Position numbers and translations under genes: made by a program. This document shows positions 18,491 to 28,864 of a stretch of DNA of 64,000 bases, piece by piece. The notes beneath the pieces are model-generated. The model did no database searches and was not told the DNA's origin. It saw only the letters and a list, made by a program, of their open reading frames with translations. Source of the stretch: Woeseiaceae bacterium (GTDB lineage: Bacteria > Pseudomonadota > Gammaproteobacteria > Steroidobacterales > Woeseiaceae); assembly GCA_021773135.1 (NCBI GenBank), contig JAJFKP010000006.1:1-64000 (forward strand). Reading direction: 5' to 3'. Within the stretch, counting starts at the first letter, position 1. Each line of letters starts with the position of its first letter.

Positions 18491-19354
18491 TTAGTCTGCT
18501 GGCGCGGCGCGGTGATCGAGCTTCGCCAGAAGATCTGCGATCTCGTCCCGGAGTTTGCGCCGGTCGATAATCATATCGACGGCGCCATGGTCGAGCAGAA
18601 ACTCGCTGCGTTGAAACCCTTCCGGCAGCGTCTGACCAACCGTTTGTTCGATCACCCTGGGGCCGGCAAAGCCAATTAGCGCTTTCGGTTCTGCGATATT
18701 GATATCACCCAGCATCGCCAGGCTCGCGGATACGCCGCCCGTGGTAGGATCGGTCAGGACCGAAATGTACGGCACTTTTTTTTCTGACAGAATTGCCAGA
18801 GCGGCGGCCGTCTTTGCCATTTGCAACAATGAAAACAGCGCCTCCTGCATTCTCGCCCCGCCACTTGCCGAAAAACAAATCAGCGGCATATTGTTTTCTG
18901 TACTCAGCTGCGCTGCTCGGCAAAACCGCTCGCCGACCACGGATCCCATCGAGCCGCCCATGAATCCGAATTCAAAAGCGCAGGTTACGACAGGCGTACC
19001 CTTAAGTGTTCCCCTGGCTGCCACCAACGCGTCTTTTTCTCCGGTTTTTTTCTGTGCCTGAACGATGCGATCTTTGTATCGTTTGCTGTCGCGAAACTTA
19101 AGCGGATCCACGGGCTCCAGGTTGCCGGCAATTTCTTCTACTGAATCGGCATCGAGAAAAAACTCAAGCCGTGTTCTTGCGCCAATACGCATATGATGAT
19201 CGCACTTTGGACAGACGTGCAGATTTCGCTCAACCTCTTTGCGAAACAGCTGTTCATCGCAGGATGGACAGGTTAGCCACACGCCCTGTGGCACAGACCG
19301 TGCGCGATTTTCTGTGCTGATACGCGACGGCATCAGTTTTTCAAGCCAACTCAT
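18491..19354 (-). CDS. accD: Acetyl-CoA carboxylase carboxyltransferase subunit beta
   Basis: This 287-residue subunit works with AccA to transfer CO2 from biotin to acetyl-CoA, making malonyl-CoA for fatty acid synthesis. The N-terminal zinc ribbon has CPSC (residues 29-32) and CPKC about 20 residues later. The crotonase-like body contains [20 protein letters not shown] and [11 protein letters not shown]. It is between truA and folC, the standard gammaproteobacterial order. Confidence 0.98.
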   Translation of the reverse strand: MSWLEKLMPSRISTENRARSVPQGVWLTCPSCDEQLFRKEVERNLHVCPKCDHHMRIGARTRLEFFLDADSVEEIAGNLEPVDPLKFRDSKRYKDRIVQAQKKTGEKDALVAARGTLKGTPVVTCAFEFGFMGGSMGSVVGERFCRAAQLSTENNMPLICFSASGGARMQEALFSLLQMAKTAAALAILSEKKVPYISVLTDPTTGGVSASLAMLGDINIAEPKALIGFAGPRVIEQTVGQTLPEGFQRSEFLLDHGAVDMIIDRRKLRDEIADLLAKLDHRAAPAD

Positions 19355-19380
19355 GGATTCATCCTATTCGCCTGTGCGCA

Positions 19381-20163
19381 TCATAAACCAAATTCTTCCA
19401 CACCAGAATTCTGTGGAATGCCGAATCGCCCCGGATAATCGACGCCGATCAGAGTTAGTCCCTGCGGCGGCGCCGCCACGCCGCCCTGGGTTCGATCGCG
19501 ACTGTCCAGAACGGTCCTCGCCCAATGCTCAGGCTGCTCGCCCTGCCCTATGGCAACCAGGACCCCGGTCATGTTGCGCACCATGTGCTGCAGAAAGGCA
19601 TTCGCCACGACCTTGATGCTGATCCATCGACCCGTGCGGGTAACCGCAATACTCAGCATATCCCTTACCGGTGATGCTGCCTGGCAGCCGGCAGCCCGGA
19701 AGGCGGAGAAATCGTGTCGGCCTACAAGCTGGTTGGCGGCTGCCTGCATAGCCTGTTCATCAAGCTCCTCGTACAACCACCAGGAATGTCGGCGCAGCAA
19801 TGCGGAACGGACAGGCTGATTGAGTATCAGGTACCGATAGGTTCTGCTAGTCGCCGAAAATCGTGCGTGGAACTCGTCGTCGACCTGTCTCGCCCAGGCA
19901 ACGTTGATGTCGTCAGGTAGGTTCGAGTTGATGCCCAAAACCCAGCCGCGCTCCGAACGCTCCGAAAAGGAGTCTATGTGGACGACCTGCGCCGTTGCGT
20001 GAACACCTGCGTCTGTTCTGCCTGCGCAGATTGTCTTCACCGGCTCGTTGGCGACGACGCCGATCGCTTTTTCCACCAGCGCCTGGACACCTGCGCCGGT
20101 TTTCTGGCGTTGCCAGCCGACGTAGCAGGTCCCGTCATATTCAATGCCAAAGGCTACGCGCAT
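19381..20163 (-). CDS. truA: tRNA pseudouridine synthase A
   Basis: This 260-residue enzyme converts U38-U40 in the anticodon arm of many tRNAs to pseudouridine. The catalytic Asp is in CAGRTDAGVHA near residue 52. Other family marks are YDGTCYVGWQRQ at the start and NAFLQHMVRNM near 207. It lies 48 bp after fimV and 27 bp before accD on the same strand. Confidence 0.97.
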   Translation of the reverse strand: MRVAFGIEYDGTCYVGWQRQKTGAGVQALVEKAIGVVANEPVKTICAGRTDAGVHATAQVVHIDSFSERSERGWVLGINSNLPDDINVAWARQVDDEFHARFSATSRTYRYLILNQPVRSALLRRHSWWLYEELDEQAMQAAANQLVGRHDFSAFRAAGCQAASPVRDMLSIAVTRTGRWISIKVVANAFLQHMVRNMTGVLVAIGQGEQPEHWARTVLDSRDRTQGGVAAPPQGLTLIGVDYPGRFGIPQNSGVEEFGL

Positions 20164-20210
20164 GAGTCCCGAACCAGGCAGGGGCGTTTAGCCTGCCGCG
20201 TCAAATACGG

Positions 20211-23200
20211 TCAGGCAGGAAGAGATTCCAGCAGCTGCCGGGCCTGTTGTTTTTGCCCTTCATCGCCTTCGTCCAATACTTCCTCGAGAATGCTGCGCGC
20301 GCCACTTGGATCACCCATGTCAACATAAGCTCTTGCGAGGTCCAGCTTGGTTCCGACCTCGGTCATGGTGCGCGCTTCATGCAGGTCCCCGGATAGCTCT
20401 TCCGGCGCAAGCGCCTGAGTGGAACCCGTCGCACCGGCCACGTCCTGCGGGTTAATCCGCGGCTGTTCGACGGTAGCGTCATCACGCATTTGATTGACCG
20501 TGTCGCCGACTTCGCTGACTTTGAGCGCCGCCGTAAGATCATCGAGATCAAGGTCGAGGTCGGTACTTCCTGCCAGTCCCTGCATCCTGCCGGTTTCATC
20601 AGACGACATATCCGAACTGAATACATCCTTTGGCAGCGCTTCCGTCTTGGCGAAATCAAACTCGCTCGTCTCGTCGTTGAGTGGTGCAATAAGCGTTGCG
20701 GCGTCATCTGGCAGGGCGTGCGTAACATCGTCATCGCCATAGTCAGCGACAGGAATATTGCCGTCGGTCGCGGATAAATCGGATTCAATTATGCCGGACA
20801 TCTCGGCCGCAATGTCATCAGTAAGGACCTGCGTCTGACCCGTTGCATCGAGGAGACTTGAATCGATTCCTACATCAGTATCTTCGCCATCGTCGTCCAG
20901 TGACGCCAGCAGCGTGGCATCATCGTCACTGAGTGCCGGCATCTCGCTCGTGCCCTCGCCCAACGATGGCATCTCGCCAGTCGCCGCAAGCATTTCGTCA
21001 ACATCGAGCGCCGCTTGCAAGCCGGTCTGGCCGGCAGGATCGTCAATTGCAGGGTTACGACCGGTTTCCGCAAGTTCATTCATATCCGCACCGGTTTCGT
21101 CAATTGCATCGTCGAAATTCAGGCGCGCGCCTCTCGCGGTGTCCTCAAGCTCATCGATCAGGTCATCATCAGCGATATCGGTTGCAACTGCCGTTTCTTC
21201 CAGGTTGCCCAGATCCAGGCCCAGGTCATCAAGGTTAATTTCAGCAGTCGAGTCTGCGCTCGGAAAAGCGGTATCAACGTCCGCAATAGCGGGCATTTCA
21301 CCGGTAGCATCAGCACTAAATGGCTGCTCGACCGTCGGAGTTTCGGCAGTGGCCTCGAGGTCATCATTTGCCGCAGGCATTTCAGCGGTGCCGTCAACCG
21401 GCGGCATCTCCCTGGTCACTGATGCATCGACGTCAGCCTCCTCGTCTCCAAAGCTGAAATCGATGTCATCACCGCCGTCCGACGCAAGCGCGTCCTGGCC
21501 GGCGTCCGCACCAAGATCGATGATGTCGCTTACCGCCCCGTCCGGTCCGCCTGCAAAGTCGATATCCAACGCAGCACCATCATCCATGCTACCGTCGAAC
21601 GACAAATCAACAGCCTTGGTTGCGCCCTCGGCACTAACGCCCGAAAACAACTCGTGATCGCCGGCGATCTGCTGCCCCATAATCACGATCTTGTCCCAAT
21701 CCGGGTTTGAACCGTCGCCGGCGACTGAACGCATACGGCCCGCCGCATCGACAAATCCGTCGCGATTGCCCCACACGAAATAGATTTCGCACAGTTTGGC
21801 CAGCAGACCTTCGTTTTCGGCATCGGACGACAGTGCACCATTAATCAAGTCAGCGGCCTGATCGTAAAGTCCGTAGGCCATATGGAAATCAGCCTCAGCA
21901 ATCGGATCAGACTGATCCAGATTGATCGCCGTCTCGCTGCTGAAAGTGTCTTCAATGGATTTGTTGATACCGGTCTGGGAAGCAGCATCCGCCACCGGCA
22001 TGACCGGCGCCGGCGTTTCCAGGGTTCTATCCGCTTCCGGCGTATCGAGCGTATCTGACAGGAAGTCGTCGTCGCCAAGCGTCGCGGCCTGTTGCGTCTC
22101 TACCACGACAAATGAATCATCATCCCTTGTCAGTGCCGAAAGCTGCTCGGTGGAGGTGCTCTCAGCATCAAAATCGTCGGAATCGAGTGCCTCCCAGACG
22201 CCGGTCACGGCTTCTTCGTCACGATTCGCGGACCGACGCATGAACCAGAAAAGGATGCCAATTGTTACCAGCAGCGCACCGCCAACCAGCACCCAGAAAT
22301 TCTGGAGATAGCCCATGATCGTTGCAACGATGCCCTCGTCACGGACGGGTGTCGTGACGACTGCCGGCGGCGCTGTTTCGACCTGGTCATCGACAACCTC
22401 ATCGGGCACGGCGTCATCAACCAGCAGATCGTCAACTTCGTCTGCAAACACATCATCGACCGGGTCCGCCGGCAATTCTTCACCGCGCAGCGCGGCAAGC
22501 TCCGCGCGCAACGCGGCGAGCTCATTATCCGGAATCTCTAACAGGGCATCCTGATCGTCGAGAATTGCCTGAATTTCATTGATGCGCGTCTCGACCGGAT
22601 CGAGGTCTTCAACGACTGTATCATCAATCGCATCAACAGCATCGTCTATGCCAACATCGAGCGGGTCATCAATCAGGTCGATGTCGTCTTCTTCATCTGG
22701 CGGCACCAGCGTGAGACTGGGTTGCGTGTCCACCGGCGCCAACGCTGGCTGGCCGGTCCATGCGGAATTCTGGCGCTGCACTTCGGCCAGCGCGTCGCCA
22801 CGGCTGATCCGGAAAACGTCGTCAGCGCTGGGAATGCGCAGCGACGCACCGGCACGCATCACATTGATATTGCCATCAAAGGCCTGTGGGTTTGCCTCGT
22901 AAATGGCAAGCATTGTCTGGTTGACCGAAAGTCGGGAATCGGGTTGCACGCGACTCGCAATACTCCACAGTGTCTCACCACGCTGAACCTGCACGTCGCC
23001 GCCTGGCGCGGTGTCAAACCCTGCCTGACCGGCATTTTGTCCGCTGTTTTGCGGCGCTGCCTGGACGGGTGGGCGGGAAACCGCTGGCGCCTGTGCCGGC
23101 CCTTGAACTGCCACACTTGAAGATGCCGCGGCGGGACCCGGTCTCCGGATCTGACCCGCATCGGCTTCATTGGCCCGATTTGGCGCGGTTACCGCCTGGG

Positions 23201-23624
23201 TGGCTCGTGCGGCAGGCGGCGGGGCGAAAGTCGGTGGATCCAGCAAGATCGTGTATTCCCGCAAAAGCCGACCACGCGACCACGACGCTTCCACAAGAAA
23301 CGTCACAAACGGCTCGGAAATCGGCTCTGCGGAGGTAACGCGGATGAAATTTCCGTCTGCCCTGCCGGATTTTACGACATCAAAATCCAGGCCCGTCAGA
23401 AAGCCCGGTCGATCAAGATCATAGCGATCGAACGTGTCGGCTGATGCCAGTTGTATGGTGAGATTGGTGAGCTCTTCCGGCGTCGCCGAAAGTAACGCTA
23501 TTTCGGCACGCATCGGCTGATTGAGAGCTGAACTCAGTCGTATATCTCCGAGGCCCAGTGCCATTGCCTGTCCGCCAAGCAAAAGGAATGGCATGAGCCA
23601 CATACGATTAAGTCTTGACGACAT
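20211..23624 (-). CDS. fimV: FimV-family polar/pilus assembly protein, full length
   Basis: This inner-membrane peptidoglycan-binding protein acts in type IV pilus assembly and cell polarity in Pseudomonas. It has 1137 residues from ATG 23624 (an upstream in-frame ATG at 23693 would spoil the signal peptide). Order of parts: signal peptide ending near ALGLG, FimV N-terminal domain (LSSALNQPMRAEI), LysM region near residue 260, Asp/Glu-rich stretch, one transmembrane helix near 460 (WVLVGGALLVTIGILFWFM), a very acidic cytoplasmic region with TPR-like helices and repeated (T)xEMP motifs, and the FimV C-terminal domain (KLDLARAYVDMGD...). Location next to truA and asd matches Pseudomonas. Confidence 0.95.
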   Translation of the reverse strand: MSSRLNRMWLMPFLLLGGQAMALGLGDIRLSSALNQPMRAEIALLSATPEELTNLTIQLASADTFDRYDLDRPGFLTGLDFDVVKSGRADGNFIRVTSAEPISEPFVTFLVEASWSRGRLLREYTILLDPPTFAPPPAARATQAVTAPNRANEADAGQIRRPGPAAASSSVAVQGPAQAPAVSRPPVQAAPQNSGQNAGQAGFDTAPGGDVQVQRGETLWSIASRVQPDSRLSVNQTMLAIYEANPQAFDGNINVMRAGASLRIPSADDVFRISRGDALAEVQRQNSAWTGQPALAPVDTQPSLTLVPPDEEDDIDLIDDPLDVGIDDAVDAIDDTVVEDLDPVETRINEIQAILDDQDALLEIPDNELAALRAELAALRGEELPADPVDDVFADEVDDLLVDDAVPDEVVDDQVETAPPAVVTTPVRDEGIVATIMGYLQNFWVLVGGALLVTIGILFWFMRRSANRDEEAVTGVWEALDSDDFDAESTSTEQLSALTRDDDSFVVVETQQAATLGDDDFLSDTLDTPEADRTLETPAPVMPVADAASQTGINKSIEDTFSSETAINLDQSDPIAEADFHMAYGLYDQAADLINGALSSDAENEGLLAKLCEIYFVWGNRDGFVDAAGRMRSVAGDGSNPDWDKIVIMGQQIAGDHELFSGVSAEGATKAVDLSFDGSMDDGAALDIDFAGGPDGAVSDIIDLGADAGQDALASDGGDDIDFSFGDEEADVDASVTREMPPVDGTAEMPAANDDLEATAETPTVEQPFSADATGEMPAIADVDTAFPSADSTAEINLDDLGLDLGNLEETAVATDIADDDLIDELEDTARGARLNFDDAIDETGADMNELAETGRNPAIDDPAGQTGLQAALDVDEMLAATGEMPSLGEGTSEMPALSDDDATLLASLDDDGEDTDVGIDSSLLDATGQTQVLTDDIAAEMSGIIESDLSATDGNIPVADYGDDDVTHALPDDAATLIAPLNDETSEFDFAKTEALPKDVFSSDMSSDETGRMQGLAGSTDLDLDLDDLTAALKVSEVGDTVNQMRDDATVEQPRINPQDVAGATGSTQALAPEELSGDLHEARTMTEVGTKLDLARAYVDMGDPSGARSILEEVLDEGDEGQKQQARQLLESLPA

Positions 23625-23723
23625 AGTCTGTTTCTCCAGCTCCCCAATTCCCGTTAGAACGGACCGCTCGGAGCGTGAATGATAGATTGACAAAGCCCAA
23701 ACGCTTTGATGGTGAACTATAGC

Positions 23724-24746
23724 TTATAAATAGTTTTTCGCCAAAATTTCAGCTATTTGGACGCTATTTAGAGCCGCGCCCTTACGTATGTTATCCGAGA
23801 CTATCCACAGGTCAATTCCAGTGGGATGACTGATATCCTCGCGCACTCTGCCCACATAAACCGGATCATTTCCGGAGGCATCGGTAACGGCAGTCGGATA
23901 GGCGCCCGTTTCGACCCCGTCCATGAGCTCGACACCGTCTGCCTCGCGCAGCAGGTCACAGACTTCGGCAGCCGTGATCTTTTTAATCGTCTCAACATGC
24001 ACGGCTTCAGAATGCCCGAAAAACGCCGGAATTCTGACCGCCGTCGGATTTACGGCGATGGTGTGGTCTCCCATTATCTTGCGGGTTTCCCACACCATTT
24101 TCATTTCTTCCCGGGTGTAGCGATTATCCTCAAATACATCGATATGTGGCACCGCGTTGAACGCGATCTGCCTGGCAGCTCCCTTGATGTCCAGGGGCTG
24201 TCCATTCAGGAGTTTGGCCGACTGCCTGGCCAGTTCCTCGACGGCACTTTTCCCTGCGCCGGAAACCGCCTGATAGGTGCAAACGTTGATTCGCGAAATT
24301 CCAACTGCGTCATAAATCGGTTTCAGTGCAACGACCATTTGTATCGTTGAACAATTCGGGTTTGCGATGATTCCCGTCGACTTGTAGTGCGCAATATCCT
24401 GCGGATTGACTTCGGGAACGACGAGCGGCACGTCATCCTCGTTTCGAAAGCGCGACGTGTTGTCGACAACAACGCAGCCGGCGGCCGCAGCGATTGGCGC
24501 ATAGACTTCGGATACCGAGGCGCCAGCGGAAAACAACCCGATCTGCGCCTGCGAGAAATCAAACTCCGCAATATCCTGCACCGTCAGACTGCGGTTACCG
24601 CAATCAACCTGCTTTCCGGCCGAGCGGGAGCTGGCCAGTGCGTAAACTTTGCCGACGGGAAACTTCCGCTGGACAAGCATAGCCAGCAGCGCCTCACCAA
24701 CCAGGCCGGTCGCCCCAACCACCGCAATATCATAGTTTTCGGACAT
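23724..24746 (-). CDS. asd: Aspartate-semialdehyde dehydrogenase
   Basis: This 340-residue NADPH enzyme makes aspartate semialdehyde for lysine/DAP, threonine and methionine synthesis. It shows the N-terminal GATGLVG dinucleotide motif, the catalytic Cys in NPNCSTIQ near residue 131, and the HVETIKK region near 245. It is upstream of fimV and downstream of aroC on the same strand. The short length and motif type match the Gram-positive/Pseudomonas class of Asd. Confidence 0.97.
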   Translation of the reverse strand: MSENYDIAVVGATGLVGEALLAMLVQRKFPVGKVYALASSRSAGKQVDCGNRSLTVQDIAEFDFSQAQIGLFSAGASVSEVYAPIAAAAGCVVVDNTSRFRNEDDVPLVVPEVNPQDIAHYKSTGIIANPNCSTIQMVVALKPIYDAVGISRINVCTYQAVSGAGKSAVEELARQSAKLLNGQPLDIKGAARQIAFNAVPHIDVFEDNRYTREEMKMVWETRKIMGDHTIAVNPTAVRIPAFFGHSEAVHVETIKKITAAEVCDLLREADGVELMDGVETGAYPTAVTDASGNDPVYVGRVREDISHPTGIDLWIVSDNIRKGAALNSVQIAEILAKNYL

Positions 24747-24785
24747 TCGAATCTTTACTCTGAAAAATTATTGAAAGGGTCTTGA

Positions 24786-25877
24786 TCAGACGGTGACAAC
24801 GGGAGTTGTTGAGCTCACGTCAGCATTCTGTGCACGATGGCGTAAATAATGATCCATCAGCACCAGCGCAACCATCGCTTCCGCGATCGGCGTGGCTCGC
24901 AATCCAACGCACGGATCGTGGCGCCCGGTGGTGACAATTTCTGCCGCTTTGCCGGCCTTGTCGATCGTCGCTCCGGGTTTCGAGATGCTGGACGTGGGCT
25001 TGAGTGCAATGCTGGCGAGAAGATCCTGTCCAGACGATATACCGCCCAGGGTGCCGCCGGCATCATTCTTGGAGAATCCATCTTCGCCAATTTCATCCCT
25101 GTGTTCACTGCCGCGCTGTTCGACCGCAGCGAAGCCGGCACCGAGTTCAACGCCCTTCACCGCATTAATGCTCATCAGGCCATGTGCCAGGTCGGCCTCT
25201 AGTTTGTCAAACACCGGTTCACCGAGTCCGGGCGGCACACCGGTGGCAAGTACGCTTATTCTTGCGCCGATGGAATCGCCCTGTGCGCGGAGTTCATCCA
25301 TGAAATCGTCGAGCTCAGGAATTCGAGCAGGATCTGCGCAAAAAAATGGGTTCGAATTCACGGCTTCCAAATCGGTTGCCGCGAGCTTAAGCGGCCCGAG
25401 CTGAGAGACATAACCGCGGATTCTCAGTCCCAGCCGTTCGTGGAGGAATTTTTTTGCAATGGCGCCCGCGGCCACCCGCATGCTGGTCTCTCGCGCGGAC
25501 GAGCGTCCGCCGCCACGGTAGTCGCGAATGCCATACTTCTGCTGGTAAGTGTAATCTGCATGACCGGGCCGAAACTTGTCCTTGATATCGCCGTAGTCTT
25601 TGGATCGCTGATCTACGTTTTCGATCAGGAGCCCTATCGGCGTGCCGGTGGTCTGACCCTCGAATACGCCGGACAGGATTTTTACCCGATCCGGCTCCTG
25701 ACGTTGCGTCGTGTGACGTGACTTGCCAGGCCGGCGTCGATCCAGGTCTTCCTGTATGTGCGACTCGCACAGCGACATTCCTGGCGGGCAACCATCAACA
25801 ACACAACCCATGGCCGCCCCGTGGGACTCGCCAAAAGTCGTCACCGTAAATAAGCGGCCAAAACTGTTTCCTGACAT
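24786..25877 (-). CDS. aroC: Chorismate synthase
   Basis: This 363-residue FMN-dependent lyase makes chorismate from EPSP, the last step of the shikimate pathway. The signatures GESHG (residues 15-19), [16 protein letters not shown] near 125 and GGISSGQ near 270 are intact. It begins 3 nt after the prmB stop, so the two are co-transcribed. Confidence 0.98.
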   Translation of the reverse strand: MSGNSFGRLFTVTTFGESHGAAMGCVVDGCPPGMSLCESHIQEDLDRRRPGKSRHTTQRQEPDRVKILSGVFEGQTTGTPIGLLIENVDQRSKDYGDIKDKFRPGHADYTYQQKYGIRDYRGGGRSSARETSMRVAAGAIAKKFLHERLGLRIRGYVSQLGPLKLAATDLEAVNSNPFFCADPARIPELDDFMDELRAQGDSIGARISVLATGVPPGLGEPVFDKLEADLAHGLMSINAVKGVELGAGFAAVEQRGSEHRDEIGEDGFSKNDAGGTLGGISSGQDLLASIALKPTSSISKPGATIDKAGKAAEIVTTGRHDPCVGLRATPIAEAMVALVLMDHYLRHRAQNADVSSTTPVVTV

Positions 25878-25880
25878 TAA

Positions 25881-26804
25881 CTAGTTGCTCTCGAATTTCT
25901 CGTGGTGGCGCTCAAGTTCTTCCCTGTCCAGTAAAAATACGCCCTGACCGCCGCTTGCAAATTCCAGCCAAATGAAGCCAACGCCTGGAAACCGTTTCTC
26001 CAGCGCGTGCCGACTGTTGCCGACTTCTACTATAAGAATACCGTTATCGGCGAGGAATCGGCATGCATCATGCAGGATCGTTATGGTCGAATCCAGACCA
26101 TCCTGACCGGACGCCAGCCCAAGCGGTGGTTCATGGCCGAATTCGGGCGCCAGTGTCTCCATGTCGACGGCATCAACGTAAGGCGGATTGCTAAGAATCA
26201 CGTCGTAACTGGGGGCCTCATCGGCACGTTTCAGTGCCGCGAAGAAATCCGACTGCAGCAGTTGCACGCGCCTGCCCACTCCGTGGCGCTCGACATTAAT
26301 GGCCGCCACCTCGAGCGCACCGGGCGAAATATCCACTGCATCAACCCGCGCCTCGGGAAACGCGAGTGCCGACGCAATCGCGATGCAGCCACTACCGGTG
26401 CCGAGATCGAGCAAGCGGGAGACACGATCGGACTCAGTCCACGGCTCGAACCTGGCCAGGATAAGCTCCGCAATAGGCGATCTTGGCACCAGCACCCGCT
26501 GGTCAACAAAGAAATCCAAACCTGCAAACCATGCCTGCTCGACCAGGTAGGCTACTGGCACTCGCTCGCAGATCCGGCGAGCGGCGAACGACTGTACGCG
26601 ATCCAGTTCAGTGGTCGAAACCGGCCGCGCATACGCTTCAGCCGCGGCACCGTGATCAAGTTGCATCGCCGCAAACACGAGGTAGGCTGCCTCATCAAGC
26701 GCGTTGTCTGTGCCATGCCCATAAACCAGGTCTTCTGCTGCAAATCGGTCGGCAACCTGCTGGATGAGTTCTGCGACGTTGTCGGGTGCTGCGGGAATTG
26801 GCAT
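25881..26804 (-). CDS. prmB: 50S ribosomal protein L3 glutamine methyltransferase
   Basis: This 307-residue SAM-dependent N5-glutamine methyltransferase is of the HemK/PrmB family. Motif I is [14 protein letters not shown] near residue 134 and the substrate Gln motif is SNPPYV near 205. The extended N-terminal domain and the position directly before aroC point to PrmB (L3) rather than PrmC (release factors). It is divergent from the sco gene. Confidence 0.93.
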   Translation of the reverse strand: MPIPAAPDNVAELIQQVADRFAAEDLVYGHGTDNALDEAAYLVFAAMQLDHGAAAEAYARPVSTTELDRVQSFAARRICERVPVAYLVEQAWFAGLDFFVDQRVLVPRSPIAELILARFEPWTESDRVSRLLDLGTGSGCIAIASALAFPEARVDAVDISPGALEVAAINVERHGVGRRVQLLQSDFFAALKRADEAPSYDVILSNPPYVDAVDMETLAPEFGHEPPLGLASGQDGLDSTITILHDACRFLADNGILIVEVGNSRHALEKRFPGVGFIWLEFASGGQGVFLLDREELERHHEKFESN

Positions 26805-26916
26805 GGGGGGAGGTTTGATATTTAACCAGCCTGAAATCTAACACGCGCACAGCAACGCGTCGCGCCCGTTACAAACGCGACTACTTTCCATGCAGCTGAG
26901 TTAGAATGCCGCCACG

Positions 26917-27534
26917 ATGAATATCATGCGCAGATTACTGGTTGGAATATTTGTAACGCTGGCATTTGTCGGCGGGTCATTTTTCCTGTTTAAAACCTTT
27001 CAGCAAAATAATGCGCAGCCGGCGTTTGCGACCGTTTGGCCTTCGCCAATGCCGTTACCTGATTTTAACATGGTGGACCAGACCGGACGCCCAATCGAGC
27101 GCGCTGACCTTGACGGCAAATGGCACCTGGTTTTTTTCGGCTTTACCCATTGTCCGGATATTTGCCCCGCAACGTTGCAGCAACTATCCATAGCGCGGCA
27201 GCAGCTCATTGAAATCGGCGCGAGGGCCCCGGAGATAATATTAGTGACTGTCGATCCGGAAAGGGATACACCGCAGATTATGGCCGCATACGTCGGGCAT
27301 TTCGGGCCAGGCGTCTCCGGCCTCACCGGAGACCTGTCCGAACTGCGCAAGCTGACGTCCACGGCCGGCATCTTTTTCGAGAAAGTGGCCGATAGCAACG
27401 GTGCCTACACGGTAGATCATTCTGCAGTGGTCCTGCTGCTTAACGACAATGGCGCGATTCATGCCTCTTTCAGCGCGCCACACCGAATTGAGAATTTTGT
27501 GCACGACCTGCCGCTGGTTATGGGCTCAAATTGA
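26917..27534 (+). CDS. Sco1/SenC copper-delivery protein
   Basis: This 205-residue protein has an N-terminal membrane anchor (about residues 8-27) and a periplasmic thioredoxin-like domain. The copper site is visible as Cys79 and Cys83 in THCPDICP and a His in the VDHSAVV segment near 166. Sco proteins load copper into the CuA centre of cytochrome c oxidase. The next gene, PCuAC, overlaps it by 4 nt, a functional pairing seen widely. No cox genes are in the window. Confidence 0.93.
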   Translation: MNIMRRLLVGIFVTLAFVGGSFFLFKTFQQNNAQPAFATVWPSPMPLPDFNMVDQTGRPIERADLDGKWHLVFFGFTHCPDICPATLQQLSIARQQLIEIGARAPEIILVTVDPERDTPQIMAAYVGHFGPGVSGLTGDLSELRKLTSTAGIFFEKVADSNGAYTVDHSAVVLLLNDNGAIHASFSAPHRIENFVHDLPLVMGSN

Positions 27535-27971
27535 GAAGGCGCCCGTTGTTAGCGGTTTTGATCGCGATGGCCCTTGGCGCCTGCGCTGAACCGCGCGGCG
27601 CAGAGGTATCGATTAGCGACGTGCGCATCCTGGCCCCCGCTATTGCCGGTCAGGCCAGTGTTGCCTATTTCACCGTCCACAATCGCTCGAACGAAACACT
27701 GACCTTAAGCCGCGTAGACAGTCCGCAGTTCGGTTCAGTCGAGATGCATGAGACAACTTTTGACAATGGCGTAGCGCGCATGCGCCGTATCGAATCGATC
27801 GACGTCGCCAGTCAATCGACGCTCTCTTTTGCGTCAGGGGGTATGCACGTCATGCTGATGCAACCTGCGGCAAGCACGACACCAGGCGCACCGATCACCC
27901 TGGAAATCCTGGTTGGCGACAACCTGCTGCTCGTCCGGGCTGAGCTGCAGGACAGACTTGCCCGGCAATAA
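27531..27971 (+). CDS. PCuAC-type periplasmic copper chaperone lipoprotein
   Basis: This 146-residue protein has a lipobox LGAC at 15-18 that would anchor it to a membrane by lipid. The copper ligands follow the H(M)X10MX21HXM pattern: MHET near residue 67 and GGMHVMLM near 104. It would carry Cu(I) to Sco1 or directly to CuA. The start is a TTG that shares bases with the upstream TGA stop (TTGA), so it is translationally coupled to sco. Confidence 0.9.
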   Translation: MRRRPLLAVLIAMALGACAEPRGAEVSISDVRILAPAIAGQASVAYFTVHNRSNETLTLSRVDSPQFGSVEMHETTFDNGVARMRRIESIDVASQSTLSFASGGMHVMLMQPAASTTPGAPITLEILVGDNLLLVRAELQDRLARQ

Positions 27972-27992
27972 ATAAAGGCGCGACCAACGACG

Positions 27993-28862
27993 ATGTCCTC
28001 ACTACCGGCAAAACTTTTCGTGCTCCTGCAACGAGCCCTGCCAAAAAACCTGCTAACGCTGATGGTTTATAAAATTGCGCGAATCCGCGTTGTGCGTGTC
28101 AAAAACTTTCTTATTCGATCCTTTATTAAGGCGTATGACGTCAACCTGGAGGAAATCAAGCAATCCGTACCGGAAGATTTTGACTCATTCAATGCATTCT
28201 TTATCCGGGAACTGACGCTTGGTGCACGACCGGTCGACAATGCCAGGGACACAATATGTTCTCCGGTAGATGGGACTGTCAGCGCCGCCGGAATGATAAA
28301 AAATGAGAGGATTTTTCAGGCCAAGGGAATCGACTATTCACTGACGGAATTATTGGCGACCGATACGCAAGACGCAGCGACTTATGCAGAAGGCAGCTTC
28401 GCGACAATTTACCTTGCGCCTTTTAATTATCATCGCGTGCATGCGCCGGTCTCAGGCCGCATTGCCAAGATTTCTTACGTACCGGGCTATCTCTACAGCG
28501 TCAATGAAGCGACCGTCAGCCAGCTTCCCGGACTGTTCGTCAAGAACGAACGCCTGGTATGCCATTTGCACACAGACGCCGGCCCGGCCGTTTTGATCTT
28601 TGTCGGCGCAATGAATGTCGGCAGCATCAGCACACAATGGACTGGAGAGATACGGCCGCGAAAAAACGGTGTGGTTGAGCAATTTGCACTGCAACAGGAC
28701 AAGTCGGCCCTGGTGTTTGAAAAGGGCGACCTGTTTGGCTGGTTCAACATGGGCTCAACCGTCATTATGCTTTTCCCGCCTGGCGCGGCAACGAACCTCG
28801 ACGATCTCGGTGCCGGAAGGACTGTCAAGGTTGGCGAAGTGCTGGGTCGCGTCGTAACCTGA
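27993..28862 (+). CDS. psd: Phosphatidylserine decarboxylase proenzyme
   Basis: This 289-residue inner-membrane enzyme makes phosphatidylethanolamine. It self-cleaves between Gly and Ser to give a beta chain and a pyruvoyl-containing alpha chain. The cleavage site here is MGST (residues 253-256) where E. coli has LGST; the Gly254-Ser255 bond is kept. SPVDG (90-94) and FNYHRVHAP (144-152) supply the other catalytic residues. epmA starts 3 nt downstream. Confidence 0.96.
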   Translation: MSSLPAKLFVLLQRALPKNLLTLMVYKIARIRVVRVKNFLIRSFIKAYDVNLEEIKQSVPEDFDSFNAFFIRELTLGARPVDNARDTICSPVDGTVSAAGMIKNERIFQAKGIDYSLTELLATDTQDAATYAEGSFATIYLAPFNYHRVHAPVSGRIAKISYVPGYLYSVNEATVSQLPGLFVKNERLVCHLHTDAGPAVLIFVGAMNVGSISTQWTGEIRPRKNGVVEQFALQQDKSALVFEKGDLFGWFNMGSTVIMLFPPGAATNLDDLGAGRTVKVGEVLGRVVT

Positions 28863-28864
28863 CA

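Noticed and set aside
20914-21657. 247-codon plus-strand open frame rich in Ser and Ala
   Set aside because: It is the mirror of the acidic repeats of fimV; long shadow frames are expected opposite Asp/Glu-rich coding DNA.
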